Positions 20,326 to 28,882 of a DNA stretch of 53,202 nucleotides are shown here, piece by piece. A model generated the notes under the pieces. That model ran no database searches and was not told where the DNA came from. It was given only the letters and a program-made list of their open reading frames with translations. Made by a program: the position numbers and the translations under genes. Where the stretch lies: assembly GCA_006228005.1 (NCBI GenBank), contig VDHG01000029.1, positions 1-53,202 of the forward strand, in the 5' to 3' direction. The DNA comes from Testudinibacter crocodili (GTDB lineage Bacteria; Pseudomonadota; Gammaproteobacteria; Enterobacterales; Pasteurellaceae). Every line of letters begins with the position of its first letter. Position 1 is the stretch's first letter.

Positions 20326-21456
20326 ATGTCGAAGCGTGATTATTATGAAATATTAGGCGTTGCCCGCAGTGCCGATGAAAAAGAGATCAAAAAGGCGTAT
20401 AAGCGTCTGGCGATGAAATATCATCCGGATCGCAACCCGGACAATAAAGACGCAGAAAGCAAATTTAAAGAGGTCAAAGAAGCCTATGAAATTTTAACCG
20501 ACCAGCAAAAACGTGCTGCCTATGATCAATATGGGCATGCTGCCTTTGAGCAAGGCGGTTTTGGCGGCGGCGCAGGCGGCTTCGGCGGTGCAGATTTCGG
20601 CGATATTTTCGGTGATATGTTCGGTGATATTTTTGGCGGCGGTGGACGTGGTCGTCAGCGAGTAGTGCGTGGCGACGATCTGCGTTACGACTTGGAAATC
20701 ACCTTAGAAGAAGCGGTTAAAGGCACGACTAAAGATATTAAGATCAATACCTTGGCTGAGTGTGATAGCTGTCACGGCAGCGGAGCGCAAGCAGATTCGA
20801 AAGTGGAAACCTGCCCGACTTGTAAAGGTGCGGGGCGAGTACGCCGTCAACAAGGCTTTTTTGTCACCGAACAAGTCTGTCCAACCTGCCATGGCAGTGG
20901 TAAAAAAATTGAGAAACCTTGTACGAAATGCCATGGCGACGGCCGTGTACATAAAGCCAAAAATCTGTCGGTTAAAATTCCGGCTGGTGTTGATACCGGC
21001 AACCAACTGCGGCTGAGCGGTGAAGGTGCAGCCGGTGAGAATGGCGCACCCGCAGGGGATTTATATGTGGTTATTCACGTTAAAGATCACCATATCTTCG
21101 AACGTGACGGCAATAATCTGTATTGCGAAGTGCCGATCAGCTTCACTATGGCGGCTCTGGGCGGAGAGATTGAAGTGCCGACTTTGGACGGACGGGTTAA
21201 TCTGAAAATTCCGGCGGAGACCCAAACCGGCAAGCTGTTCAGAATGCGTGGCAAAGGCGTGACGTCAACCCGCAGCCATTATGCCGGTGATTTAATTTGT
21301 AAAGTGATTATTGAAACGCCGGTGAAACTGAACGAAGAACAGAGAAACTTGTTGAAACAATTGGAAGAAAGCTTAGAAGGCAGCGGCAAAAACCGCCCGA
21401 AATCCTCCAGTTTTCTGGACGGTGTGAAAAAGTTTTTTGATGATTTGACCAAGTAA
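20326..21456 (+). CDS. dnaJ: Co-chaperone DnaJ (Hsp40)
   Basis: Stimulates DnaK's ATPase and delivers substrates. 376 residues. J domain with the essential HPD ('YHPDRNPDN', ~32-40), a Gly/Phe-rich linker (~75-112), then four CxxCxGxG zinc motifs ('CDSCHGSG', 'CPTCKGAG', 'CPTCHGSG', 'CTKCHGDG', ~146-205) and the C-terminal substrate domain. It lies 116 bases after dnaK, probably read from the same promoter through a weak terminator. Confidence 0.98.
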   Translation: MSKRDYYEILGVARSADEKEIKKAYKRLAMKYHPDRNPDNKDAESKFKEVKEAYEILTDQQKRAAYDQYGHAAFEQGGFGGGAGGFGGADFGDIFGDMFGDIFGGGGRGRQRVVRGDDLRYDLEITLEEAVKGTTKDIKINTLAECDSCHGSGAQADSKVETCPTCKGAGRVRRQQGFFVTEQVCPTCHGSGKKIEKPCTKCHGDGRVHKAKNLSVKIPAGVDTGNQLRLSGEGAAGENGAPAGDLYVVIHVKDHHIFERDGNNLYCEVPISFTMAALGGEIEVPTLDGRVNLKIPAETQTGKLFRMRGKGVTSTRSHYAGDLICKVIIETPVKLNEEQRNLLKQLEESLEGSGKNRPKSSSFLDGVKKFFDDLTK

Positions 21457-21480
21457 AAACAGAGACGAAGTACAACGTTT

Positions 21481-21508
21481 GAAGCGATTATCTCAGGGTA
21501 ATCGCTTC
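21481..21508. terminator. Bidirectional terminator between dnaJ and hutZ
   Basis: GAAGCGATTA pairs with TAATCGCTTC around an 8-base loop between the convergent dnaJ and hutZ genes. Neither side has a long T-run. Confidence 0.7.
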
Positions 21509-21547
21509 AAATATTTGAGTGATTTAAGATTGAATAGCTCTTTGATT

Positions 21548-22060
21548 TTATGTTAGATGCCCCTGTTTCAAATGAATTGCGCCAATCAGATCGTCTGCGC
21601 TAACTCGAAATGCCTGTCCGAAGCCTTTTACAAATAATCCTTGTTGCGGAATTAAATTAAATAGAGTGAAGTCTTTCATTTCAGTTAAATTTTCAACAAT
21701 TTTTCCGTGACGTTTTAATAAGGCTGTTGTGCCATGACGCCATTCTGCGCTATCGTGCGAAATGATTTCCGATTTAGCATCGAACGAGAGGCGGCGGCGG
21801 GCAAAAATTTGGCGGCTGTCGGCTTCATCTTCAATCAGCATTAGCGAAACTTGGTGATTGTTTTTTAAATTGTGTGCATGGCGGGCAATATCAGAAATAA
21901 AAACGTAATACCCCTTTTCATTGCTGACAAAAGGCGCATAGCTCACATTTGGTTTCCCTTTTTCATCAACGGTTGCCAACATAAGTGTGCGACAGCGCTG
22001 TTTCAACTCCTGAATTTCAGGACCTAAGCGATCTTGCAGGCGTTGTTGACGATCTTCCAT
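21548..22060 (-). CDS. hutZ: HutZ/HugZ-type heme utilization protein
   Basis: 170 residues of the pyridoxamine-phosphate-oxidase-like split barrel: 'LMLATVDEKGKPNVSYAPFV' (~27-46), 'YYVFISDIARHAHNL' and the tail 'QQGLFVKGFGQAFRVS'. HutZ-type proteins bind heme and help degrade it to release iron. The start is 3 bases from the stop of hutX. The adjacent HutX strengthens the call over a generic FMN-binding protein. It is the last gene of the heme locus and presumably under the same iron control. Confidence 0.87.
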   Translation of the reverse strand: MEDRQQRLQDRLGPEIQELKQRCRTLMLATVDEKGKPNVSYAPFVSNEKGYYVFISDIARHAHNLKNNHQVSLMLIEDEADSRQIFARRRLSFDAKSEIISHDSAEWRHGTTALLKRHGKIVENLTEMKDFTLFNLIPQQGLFVKGFGQAFRVSADDLIGAIHLKQGHLT

Positions 22061-22063
22061 ATT

Positions 22064-22558
22064 TTATTCCCCCTCAATAATAGTATAGTGTTGCATTTGC
22101 TCGAAATGCTGTAATTGCTCGTTTAGCAGTTGCCGGTGAGAATCACGTCCGACAAAAATTTTGCACATTGCCTGTCCTTGATAGTTTAAAAAAATGACGC
22201 TCGCCGTTTCCGATCCCATAAATTGCCGTTTTAAGAATGCAATCTTGGCACAATGTTCAAAACGGATATGCCCTGAAAGCCCCTCTTTTGAACGTAAATT
22301 AAAAAATCCGTGGCGATAAGTGCCGGTAGGCAATTTACCACCCCATTCCCAGATGCCGTCGGCGGTATGCACGATTAATGTCACCCAACGCCATTCGGCG
22401 ATTTCATGCCATATACGATCAAATAGCGCTCCTGAAATCATCGGGCAATCCAGCGCCTGTAAAATCTGTTCTAAATTCACCTGATGTTGCGAAGCAAACT
22501 CCTCTAACACCATCGGCTGCTCTTCGTTCAATTTTTGTTTTAAAATGTGTAAATCCAT
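22064..22558 (-). CDS. hutX: Intracellular heme carrier HutX
   Basis: 164 residues matching the HutX/HuvX family, which carries heme in the cytosol and hands it to HutZ. Conserved stretches seen: 'VHTADGIWEWGGKLPTG' (~73), 'GFFNLRSKEGLSGHIRFEHCAKIAFLKRQFMG' (~85-115) and 'KIFVGRD'. The start lies next to the stop of the broken hutW, and hutZ follows after 3 bases, so translation is probably coupled. Confidence 0.88.
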   Translation of the reverse strand: MDLHILKQKLNEEQPMVLEEFASQHQVNLEQILQALDCPMISGALFDRIWHEIAEWRWVTLIVHTADGIWEWGGKLPTGTYRHGFFNLRSKEGLSGHIRFEHCAKIAFLKRQFMGSETASVIFLNYQGQAMCKIFVGRDSHRQLLNEQLQHFEQMQHYTIIEGE

Positions 22559-22559
22559 G

Positions 22560-22915
22560 TTAAGACCTCGATTTAATAAACGTTTGTAATGCGCCTAATA
22601 ATTGGCTTGCCCAAAACCGCCCTTTGGTGGTCAAAACCAGACGGTTAATTTCTGAAAATTCATTGCTGTATTCACATAAACCGCAAACTTGCCATTGCTC
22701 GAATAATGGGGACAAAATAGCCAGCTCGGTTTGATCAAAGTTTTTCTGCGGCTGTTCATTTTGCAGTGCCGCCCATTGCGTTTGGATTAAATCCGGTTGA
22801 ACCGGCACACTGTCGCCCCAAGGCATATTCGCTTGCCGAGAGGGAAACGGCCACTCTCCCTGTTGTGCAAAAATGATGAAATATCAAATGGCATCTTTAT
22901 TTTTCTCTCTCTCAT
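22560..22915 (-). pseudogene. Remnant of hutW (anaerobic heme-degradation radical SAM methyltransferase)
   Basis: The 88-residue open frame ending at 22560 finishes like a HutW/ChuW C-terminus ('RLVLTTKGRFWASQLLGALQTFI'). Upstream, the minus strand has an ATG at 22892-22894 (or 22913-22915) opening 'MPFDISSFLHNRES', which then needs a one-base frame change near 22845-22870 to continue as 'WPFPSRQANMPWGDSVPVQP'. That reads like a HutW N-terminus joined almost directly to the C-terminus. The CxxxCxxC radical SAM core is absent (full family ~440 residues). So the gene has both a frameshift and a large internal deletion. Frames are seen; family assignment and the deletion are inferred. Confidence 0.7.
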
Positions 22916-22926
22916 TCTTCTTAATA

Positions 22927-24372
22927 TTAAAACCGAAATTCCAAGTTAAATTGAATTTCATTTTGTTTATAGGAATATAACCAGTCCACATTACTGCGAT
23001 TGCGCGTGTGCTTTAAGGTGAGGTTTGGCGTGATCCCATGATATTCCCACTTCGGCACTTTAAAAATCGCCATATAGATTTGTTGCCGGTCTCGACGTTT
23101 GGCTTCTAATGCTGCGGAATAGCCCTGATAACCGGTGAGGCGCCACAAACCGATTAACGTAGTATTCAAGCCAAAGCGGAATTGATGATTAATCCCTGCA
23201 CGAATGCCGCGAAGATAATAACGGTTCACATCATCTGAGGCGTTGCGATAAGTCCAGTCTGCACCGGCAAACAGCGTGCTGCGCTCGGAAAGACTGTAAT
23301 ATAACGTGGCGTAAGCCGAACTTAACCGCACTTTGTCCAATCCCGAACGGACAGTGGCATAACGCTGATATTTTTGTTCCAGCTGAAGATTGAAAAAATA
23401 CCGCGAGGATAGTTCTTGGGACCACGCCGCCAGCAGCCCGACCCCATGCTGATATTTATGGTTTGCCGACGTTTGGTATTCCACAAGCGGCGCAAGGGTA
23501 AGTGCGGTTTTGGCATTTTGGAAATGATAACCGCCATAAACCCGCAATGTATTTTCGCTATATTGGTGTTGGTGCGGATAAAATTGTCCGTAACTGTTGA
23601 GGCTAAACTGAATGCCATGATTACCCGACACGGAAGAGTGTTTTTGCAGCGCCAAATCATAACGCCAGCCTTTTGCATTCAATGCCGCCGGCGCAGTGCG
23701 CTCAACAAAACAACGATGGTTACTCATCAATAAGCAACTGTTTTTACGTGAAGATTGATTGATATTGGCACTATATTGATAGCCGACACTCAATGTTCCC
23801 TGCCATTCATCACGTTGTTTCACACTGTATTGATACTGTTGCAGTGTCTGTTCAATTATCGGCGGCAACCCGGCTTGGCGCAATTGGGTGAAAAGTGCGG
23901 TTGCTTCGCGGTTTTTATGGTTTTCAAATAAAATCCGAGCCAAGTCAAGCTGACCGCGTACAAAATCCGGCTGTGCATTCAATAACAAACGGTAGTAATG
24001 TTCGGCTTGATCCAACTGCTTTTGTTCTCTTGCCAAAGCGCCTTCGGCAAACCAAATTAGCTCTTTTTTGGCGGTGGGAAAGGTTTTATATCGGCTTAAA
24101 AAAGGGGCAACATACTGCCATAAATTTTGATTAAGTGCGATATACAGTGCTTGTCCGACGGCTTCCACATTATTTTCAACCTCGAATGATTGCCCGTCTA
24201 AGGTGATTTCATCAGTTAGCGACGACTGTTCAGCAGGATTAGGTCGATTCAATTGCTGTTCGTGCTGTTGCCACAGGCGTACGGCTTGATCGTCCTGTGG
24301 GTTGGCATAAACGCCCTGAACCGAGAAACAAGCAACAACCATAAAAGAAAGTGTACGAGCATTTTTTATCAT
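22927..24372 (-). CDS. Slam-type outer-membrane secretion protein (type XI secretion)
   Basis: Slam proteins carry specific lipoproteins or hemophores across the outer membrane. 481 residues from the ATG at 24372, preceded by GGTGAT and followed by a signal peptide ending 'GVYA-NPQ'; a GTG at 24399 is less likely. The N-terminal half is helical and TPR-like ('ALAREQKQLDQAEHYYRLLLNAQPDFVRGQLDLARILFENHKNREA', ~115-160). The C-terminal ~290 residues are alternating, aromatic-rich strands of a beta-barrel ending in 'LEFRF', the usual outer-membrane C-terminus. It follows the hemophilin-like gene, as expected of cognate pairs. Confidence 0.85.
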   Translation of the reverse strand: MIKNARTLSFMVVACFSVQGVYANPQDDQAVRLWQQHEQQLNRPNPAEQSSLTDEITLDGQSFEVENNVEAVGQALYIALNQNLWQYVAPFLSRYKTFPTAKKELIWFAEGALAREQKQLDQAEHYYRLLLNAQPDFVRGQLDLARILFENHKNREATALFTQLRQAGLPPIIEQTLQQYQYSVKQRDEWQGTLSVGYQYSANINQSSRKNSCLLMSNHRCFVERTAPAALNAKGWRYDLALQKHSSVSGNHGIQFSLNSYGQFYPHQHQYSENTLRVYGGYHFQNAKTALTLAPLVEYQTSANHKYQHGVGLLAAWSQELSSRYFFNLQLEQKYQRYATVRSGLDKVRLSSAYATLYYSLSERSTLFAGADWTYRNASDDVNRYYLRGIRAGINHQFRFGLNTTLIGLWRLTGYQGYSAALEAKRRDRQQIYMAIFKVPKWEYHGITPNLTLKHTRNRSNVDWLYSYKQNEIQFNLEFRF

Positions 24373-24438
24373 CAGATCACCATAAAAAAGAAACACCAAA
24401 AATGCAGAAAAGGGGGAATCTCTTCCCCCCTGTTGGTT

Positions 24439-25239
24439 TTATTGTTTTGTACCGCCAAATGCGGTGTCAAACTGGTTATTACCGTCAAATTTGGCAACAC
24501 CGGCTAACGCCGCGGCATTATTGCCGAAGAAGTTACCTTCGGTTTGACCGTTAATGCCATTGGCTTTTGCATTACCTTTGAAGCTAGCCTCAGCATTATT
24601 AATGCCTGCATCAATAGAAATTAACAAACCACTCTTACGCATATTGCCTTTCAGCGTATTTGCATTAAAGTCAGCATTTAGAGACCCAGTTAGCAACGGT
24701 TGATTCAATTCAGTACTTTTATTAATACCACTCACACTGTAAGTTGCTTTTCCACCCGTCGGCATATTCGCCGTTTTGTTATTACCGGCATAGTAAACTA
24801 CACGATCTTGATTAATATCACCGTCGCGCACTAGCCATTCCCCGTAATACAACTCTTCCGCCCCGACTTTTTTAAAGGCAAAATTGCCCAGTTTGTTATG
24901 GAAACCAGGCACCCAACTTGGCATATTATTCATTTTCAGCACAACCACATCATTATCATCAATACCACCAAATACACCTAAAAACTCGGTACGTTTGGTT
25001 ACACCCGTTAATGATTTGAAACTGCTTACTTTTGTACTTACACCTTTAATATCAACACCAGGTAATCCTTCCTCATCTGTATGAAACCAACCATTATGCT
25101 CCGCTGATCCTTTCTCAGGTAACGTGAACACCTTACCTTTATCAGTTGGCGCATTAATTCCGGCGGTGACCGCGGCTTGCGCTACGCCCATGCTAACCAG
25201 TGAAGCTAAAAGTGCGGTGGAAAAAATGACTTTTTTCAT
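24439..25239 (-). CDS. Hemophilin-like secreted hemophore (Slam substrate)
   Basis: 266 residues from the ATG at 25239 (GGAAATAC upstream), with signal peptide 'MKKVIFSTALLASLVSMGVAQA'. There is no lipobox cysteine, so the product should be soluble rather than a lipoprotein. The N-terminal ~130 residues would be the heme-binding handle. The C-terminus has the glycine-rich small barrel with 'GNAKANGINGQTEGNFFGNNAAALAGV' (~225-250), like the TbpB/HphA barrel recognised by Slam. Histidines at 'AEHNGWFHTDEEG' (~43-55) and 'PGFHNKLG' are plausible heme ligands. An uptake signal is embedded near the start. It would scavenge heme outside the cell and pass it to the upstream receptor. Confidence 0.82.
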   Translation of the reverse strand: MKKVIFSTALLASLVSMGVAQAAVTAGINAPTDKGKVFTLPEKGSAEHNGWFHTDEEGLPGVDIKGVSTKVSSFKSLTGVTKRTEFLGVFGGIDDNDVVVLKMNNMPSWVPGFHNKLGNFAFKKVGAEELYYGEWLVRDGDINQDRVVYYAGNNKTANMPTGGKATYSVSGINKSTELNQPLLTGSLNADFNANTLKGNMRKSGLLISIDAGINNAEASFKGNAKANGINGQTEGNFFGNNAAALAGVAKFDGNNQFDTAFGGTKQ

Positions 25240-25308
25240 ATCGTATTTCCTTATTTTTTGTAGGATAATCCCAAGTTTCAAAATCACACTTAAATAGTGT
25301 AGCTATTC

Positions 25309-25350
25309 AAGGCAGTAAAACCTGATTAACGGTCGCGGTTTTATTGCCTT
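25309..25350 (-). promoter_or_regulatory. Long hairpin between receptor and hemophore genes
   Basis: AAGGCARTAAAACC and its complement (25309-25322, 25337-25350) form a 14-bp stem with one mismatch and a 14-base loop. On the minus strand no T-run follows, so it is not a classic terminator. It may stabilise or process the mRNA so that hemophore and receptor are made in different amounts. Confidence 0.6.
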
Positions 25351-25386
25351 TCTTATTTAGGAACAGGGCTTATTTACGCCATTTTC

Positions 25387-28300
25387 CTAAAATTTTGCTG
25401 TTAAACCCAATTTAACGGTTCTGCCCGGTGCAGGAATCATCGAACGGGTCATCGGATCTAAATAGTAACGGTTGGTTAAATTAGTACCGGTCAATTCAAG
25501 GATCAGGTTTTTATTCACGGCATATTTAATATAAGCGTCCAGTGTCAGCACCGGCTGCCAAGACATCGGACGATTCCAAACCCCCTCATTCAGCACTCCT
25601 TTCTCCCATAATCTGTCTTCATCACGGTTTTTGGCTTTGCTGTGATAGAGCCAGCGTGTTCCCACTTCCAGCTTACGATCGAAGAAGCGTGCCCCCAAAT
25701 TGCTGCTGATCGAATATTTTGGTTGTAACTGAGTACGCAAATAGCCCCAGGCAAAACCACCAGTCATACAAGAGGGTACACGCAGCTCAACCGGATCCAT
25801 TTCCATCGCGGCATTGACATCACACACTTGATTTTTAAGGTTATACACCACGCCTAAGTCGCCAAAAAACCTGCCGTTGTCGTAACGCGCCTGCAATTCA
25901 ATTCCCTCTAAAACCCGTTTATCCAGTTGATAAAAGCGGAAATCAGTACTACGGTCGATCACATTTTTGGTCACATTGTGGAAATAACTCAGTTTCAAAT
26001 CTGCTTTACTTGGTCGACTGAAAAGAGCCGAAGCATCATATACATAACCCACTTCAATATTTTTCGCTTTTTCCGGTTTCAGATAGTTATCTTTAAAACG
26101 CGCTGAGGTGTCACTACTGGAAGAGAAGCCAATTGTATCTTCAAAAATACTCGGCATACGGGCATATTCGGTGTAGCGTAGGTAAACCCGATGCTGATCG
26201 TTGATAAATGCCGTGGCAGAAAATGCCGGTGAGAAGGCTCTGCCGCGACGTTTTTTTACTTCGGTCAATTGCTCTGATTTTTTCAATGTCGTGTAATACT
26301 CTCCACCACTACCGACTTGCTGATATTTGGCTTCACTTTTGCCAGTTAGCGGATTGATTACGGTTTCGTTTTTCAATGTACCATTCACAAATGGATTATC
26401 GGCAGCGCGTGGACGCCCATCACTGTGAAAAGGCAGCTTAAATGTTTGTACTTTGTCTTCCATACCAAACTTACAATTATTGCTGCACCCCATATCAGTC
26501 AGTTTTGTACGAATCTCTTTGCGCAATTCTCCATATCCTCCAGATTTTTGCTTATCTAATGCCCAAATTTGCTCGCTGATTTCTTCAACTTCATCATTAG
26601 ATAAATTAGGATCTAGAACTTTTTCCCATAATTCTGCTTCTTTTGCTTTAATCACTTCATTTTCTGCATCTTCCTTTACATAGGATTGATCATAATCACG
26701 AACAAGTGCACTTCGGGTATCCCATTCCTTCTGCGATAAAACACGCTCGTAAGCAATTGAGTGACCTGCTGCCGCTCTGGGTTCACGATTGCTGACTTGA
26801 AAACCCTTGTATAATTCACCAGAATCGACCAAGCGCTGTAAATAATCATCAAACGACCAATATTCGTTGTAACGCGCGCCGGCAGTGAGAATTAGCCAAT
26901 TGGTCGGGCGGTAGTTGAAATTAAAGGCAATATCCCATTCTTGACGACGCCCCATGCGTGGCGGCGATTCCCATGTGCTGTTGGGATTTGGGGTTGATTT
27001 AAAATGGTTGCTGGTCAAACGCTCTTTCTGAAAGGCGCCGGACAACGTGAGATCCAACTGTTCGGTTAAATTCATCGTGTTACTTAAATTGAAACCGCGT
27101 CGGGTGTTATAAGCATTCACTTGTGCCGCATTGACATAACTGTATTTGCCGTTGGTATTCGGATTTTCCGCAATCCAACGCCCCCCTTTGGCGGCTAAAC
27201 AGGCGTGATCAATTAAAAAATAATCATGCGGTGTGGCAGGATTAGGATTAACCCGCACACAGCCACTGGTTGCCAGGGTCCACTCTACATCGCGGTTTTC
27301 CATTTCACGCGGATTGCCGCCGGAGGTATTGGTGTCACTTTCGGTCTGGGTGTACCACACACCGGCTTTGAGATTGACCCAACGGTTGTCTTGCGGGTTG
27401 TAGGCATAATCTGCATTAAACGCCTTTTGCTTGACGGTTGCCAACGGCCATTGCGGCACAAACCCGTGAAACGCTTTGAAATCCAAACGAGAAGGCATAA
27501 TTTCACCGTAGGTGATTTTAGTGTCGCGATAACCCAATTTTAAATTCTGTTCCGGAGTAAAGTGCAGTGTCCCCTTTAATAAATAAGACTCCATCATGCT
27601 GGAGGTATTGGGAATTTCACTACCGGGGCGGTAAATTGAGGCGGCAAAAGGCAAATTCGGCTCCATTTGTTTCAGTGTGCGCCCGCCGTCTTTCAGATCG
27701 ATTTCGGCCTCATACTTATGTGCACCGCCTTTACCGGCTAAATAATTGCCTTTGCTGCGGTAGCTGTATGCCGCCAATAGATCAAATTTCTCCTCTTTGA
27801 CCCCCACGGCTAAACGCATTGCATTATCTTTGAAAAATTGCCCTTTTTGTTTGGGTTTTACCAAGGTTACCGCAGAAAAATCCCCCGGTGTGCCATCACC
27901 GGCTTCACGATAATCTTGCCCCCATTTAAAATCTGGAATCCGCTCTTTCACCGAATTATTCGCGGTTTCCAATTTCAGCTCCACACCAACTTTTTGCCCT
28001 TCACGAACAATATCATCGGCATCAAGGGTGCGCATTTTGACTGAGCCACCGATACCGGACGCATTGCCAGAGGCGATATCCGGACCTTTTTCAACCGTAA
28101 TATTGCTGATTAAATTCGGATCTAAATAGTTGCGGTTATTCGCTCCATTGTACCCACGCCAAGTCGTAATTGCTTGTTCTGTGCCGTCAATGGTTACCGG
28201 AATGCGTCCTTGTCCTTGCACCCCGCGAATATTTGGATCGACCGCACCGCTGTTACGCGCATCACCGCTGTAAACCCCATTAAATTCCTGTAATAAATCT

Positions 28301-28518
28301 GCCGGCGATGCGCCTTTATAACGCTCTACCGTTTCCTTATCGGCATACATATTAGTAATATTGCGGTAATAGACATCATCTTTACCCTGTTCGTCCTTTT
28401 GTTCCTTATTAGCAGTAACATGAATAGTATCGAGTATTTCAGAGGAATGGGCTTGAGCCATAGAGGCACTAGCTAAAGCACAGATTAGTAACAATGTGGT
28501 TGTAGAGGAGTTATCCAT
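25387..28518 (-). CDS. TonB-dependent outer-membrane receptor, hemophilin-receptor type
   Basis: 1,043 residues with a signal peptide (cleavage near 'SMAQA-HSS'), a TonB-box-like 'DTIHVTA' (~30), a plug domain ('DLLQEFNGVYSGDARNSGAVDPNIRGVQGQGRIPVTIDG', 'NRNYLDPNLISNITVEKGPD', ~75-145) and a 22-strand-type barrel ending in 'LGLTAKF'. An unusual lysine/glutamate-rich insertion at ~610-680, with cysteines in 'MGCSNNCKFG', is probably a long extracellular loop. Its place before a hemophilin-like gene and Slam makes it the likely receptor for the heme-loaded hemophore. A Fur box lies upstream. I noticed no uptake signals within it. Confidence 0.87.
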   Translation of the reverse strand: MDNSSTTTLLLICALASASMAQAHSSEILDTIHVTANKEQKDEQGKDDVYYRNITNMYADKETVERYKGASPADLLQEFNGVYSGDARNSGAVDPNIRGVQGQGRIPVTIDGTEQAITTWRGYNGANNRNYLDPNLISNITVEKGPDIASGNASGIGGSVKMRTLDADDIVREGQKVGVELKLETANNSVKERIPDFKWGQDYREAGDGTPGDFSAVTLVKPKQKGQFFKDNAMRLAVGVKEEKFDLLAAYSYRSKGNYLAGKGGAHKYEAEIDLKDGGRTLKQMEPNLPFAASIYRPGSEIPNTSSMMESYLLKGTLHFTPEQNLKLGYRDTKITYGEIMPSRLDFKAFHGFVPQWPLATVKQKAFNADYAYNPQDNRWVNLKAGVWYTQTESDTNTSGGNPREMENRDVEWTLATSGCVRVNPNPATPHDYFLIDHACLAAKGGRWIAENPNTNGKYSYVNAAQVNAYNTRRGFNLSNTMNLTEQLDLTLSGAFQKERLTSNHFKSTPNPNSTWESPPRMGRRQEWDIAFNFNYRPTNWLILTAGARYNEYWSFDDYLQRLVDSGELYKGFQVSNREPRAAAGHSIAYERVLSQKEWDTRSALVRDYDQSYVKEDAENEVIKAKEAELWEKVLDPNLSNDEVEEISEQIWALDKQKSGGYGELRKEIRTKLTDMGCSNNCKFGMEDKVQTFKLPFHSDGRPRAADNPFVNGTLKNETVINPLTGKSEAKYQQVGSGGEYYTTLKKSEQLTEVKKRRGRAFSPAFSATAFINDQHRVYLRYTEYARMPSIFEDTIGFSSSSDTSARFKDNYLKPEKAKNIEVGYVYDASALFSRPSKADLKLSYFHNVTKNVIDRSTDFRFYQLDKRVLEGIELQARYDNGRFFGDLGVVYNLKNQVCDVNAAMEMDPVELRVPSCMTGGFAWGYLRTQLQPKYSISSNLGARFFDRKLEVGTRWLYHSKAKNRDEDRLWEKGVLNEGVWNRPMSWQPVLTLDAYIKYAVNKNLILELTGTNLTNRYYLDPMTRSMIPAPGRTVKLGLTAKF

Positions 28519-28543
28519 TTTCTTATCCTTTTAACTTATCAAT

Positions 28544-28562
28544 AATATTGATAATCATTATT
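28544..28562 (-). promoter_or_regulatory. Fur box upstream of the heme receptor operon
   Basis: The 19-mer AATATTGATAATCATTATT matches the Fur consensus GATAATGATAATCATTATC at 16 of 19 positions by my count. It lies 26 bases before the receptor start, where it would block transcription when iron is plentiful. Confidence 0.8.
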
Positions 28563-28630
28563 ATTAAAATTGGAGAAGATATCGTTTTTTATTTTTTTAG
28601 CAATAGGATTTACTTTGATGTTCGAATTTT

Positions 28631-28646
28631 TGTGACTTACATCAAA
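28631..28646 (+). promoter_or_regulatory. CRP-like site upstream of dhaKLM
   Basis: TGTGA-N6-TCAAA (consensus TGTGA-N6-TCACA) matches 9 of 10 core bases. Its position between divergent operons fits catabolite control of the dha genes, though it could also act on the receptor side. Confidence 0.5.
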
Positions 28647-28882
28647 AAATGAAATAACTAGACACTGAAATAATTATTCAAGATAACTTCTTTTTAACCT
28701 TTTGTTTCATCTTGAAAATTAGATCGATATTCCATTGTTATTTAAAATTTGATCTATGTTTGTTTTCGAAAATAAAATGATTGATTTAAAACAAAAAAGC
28801 GATTACAACAGTTTTGATTTTGAACACTGAAATTTGATAAACAACGACCAACAGACTCTAATGCTAGGAAGGAGCATGAATT

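Larger units (their letters stand above)
28519..28882. other. Divergent regulatory region between heme receptor and dhaK
   Basis: 364 AT-rich bases without a gene. It must carry the promoters of two divergent operons. The receptor-proximal side holds the Fur box; a CRP-like site lies near the middle. GGAAGGAG at 28867-28874 is the dhaK ribosome site. Confidence 0.8.

Noticed and set aside
22560-22826. An independent 88-residue gene
   Set aside because: Its C-terminus matches the end of HutW and it sits in hutW's usual place before hutX; a remnant explains it better.
24439-25239. Surface lipoprotein (TbpB/HpuA type) instead of a soluble hemophore
   Set aside because: The signal peptide ends in AQA with no lipobox cysteine, so lipid anchoring is not expected.
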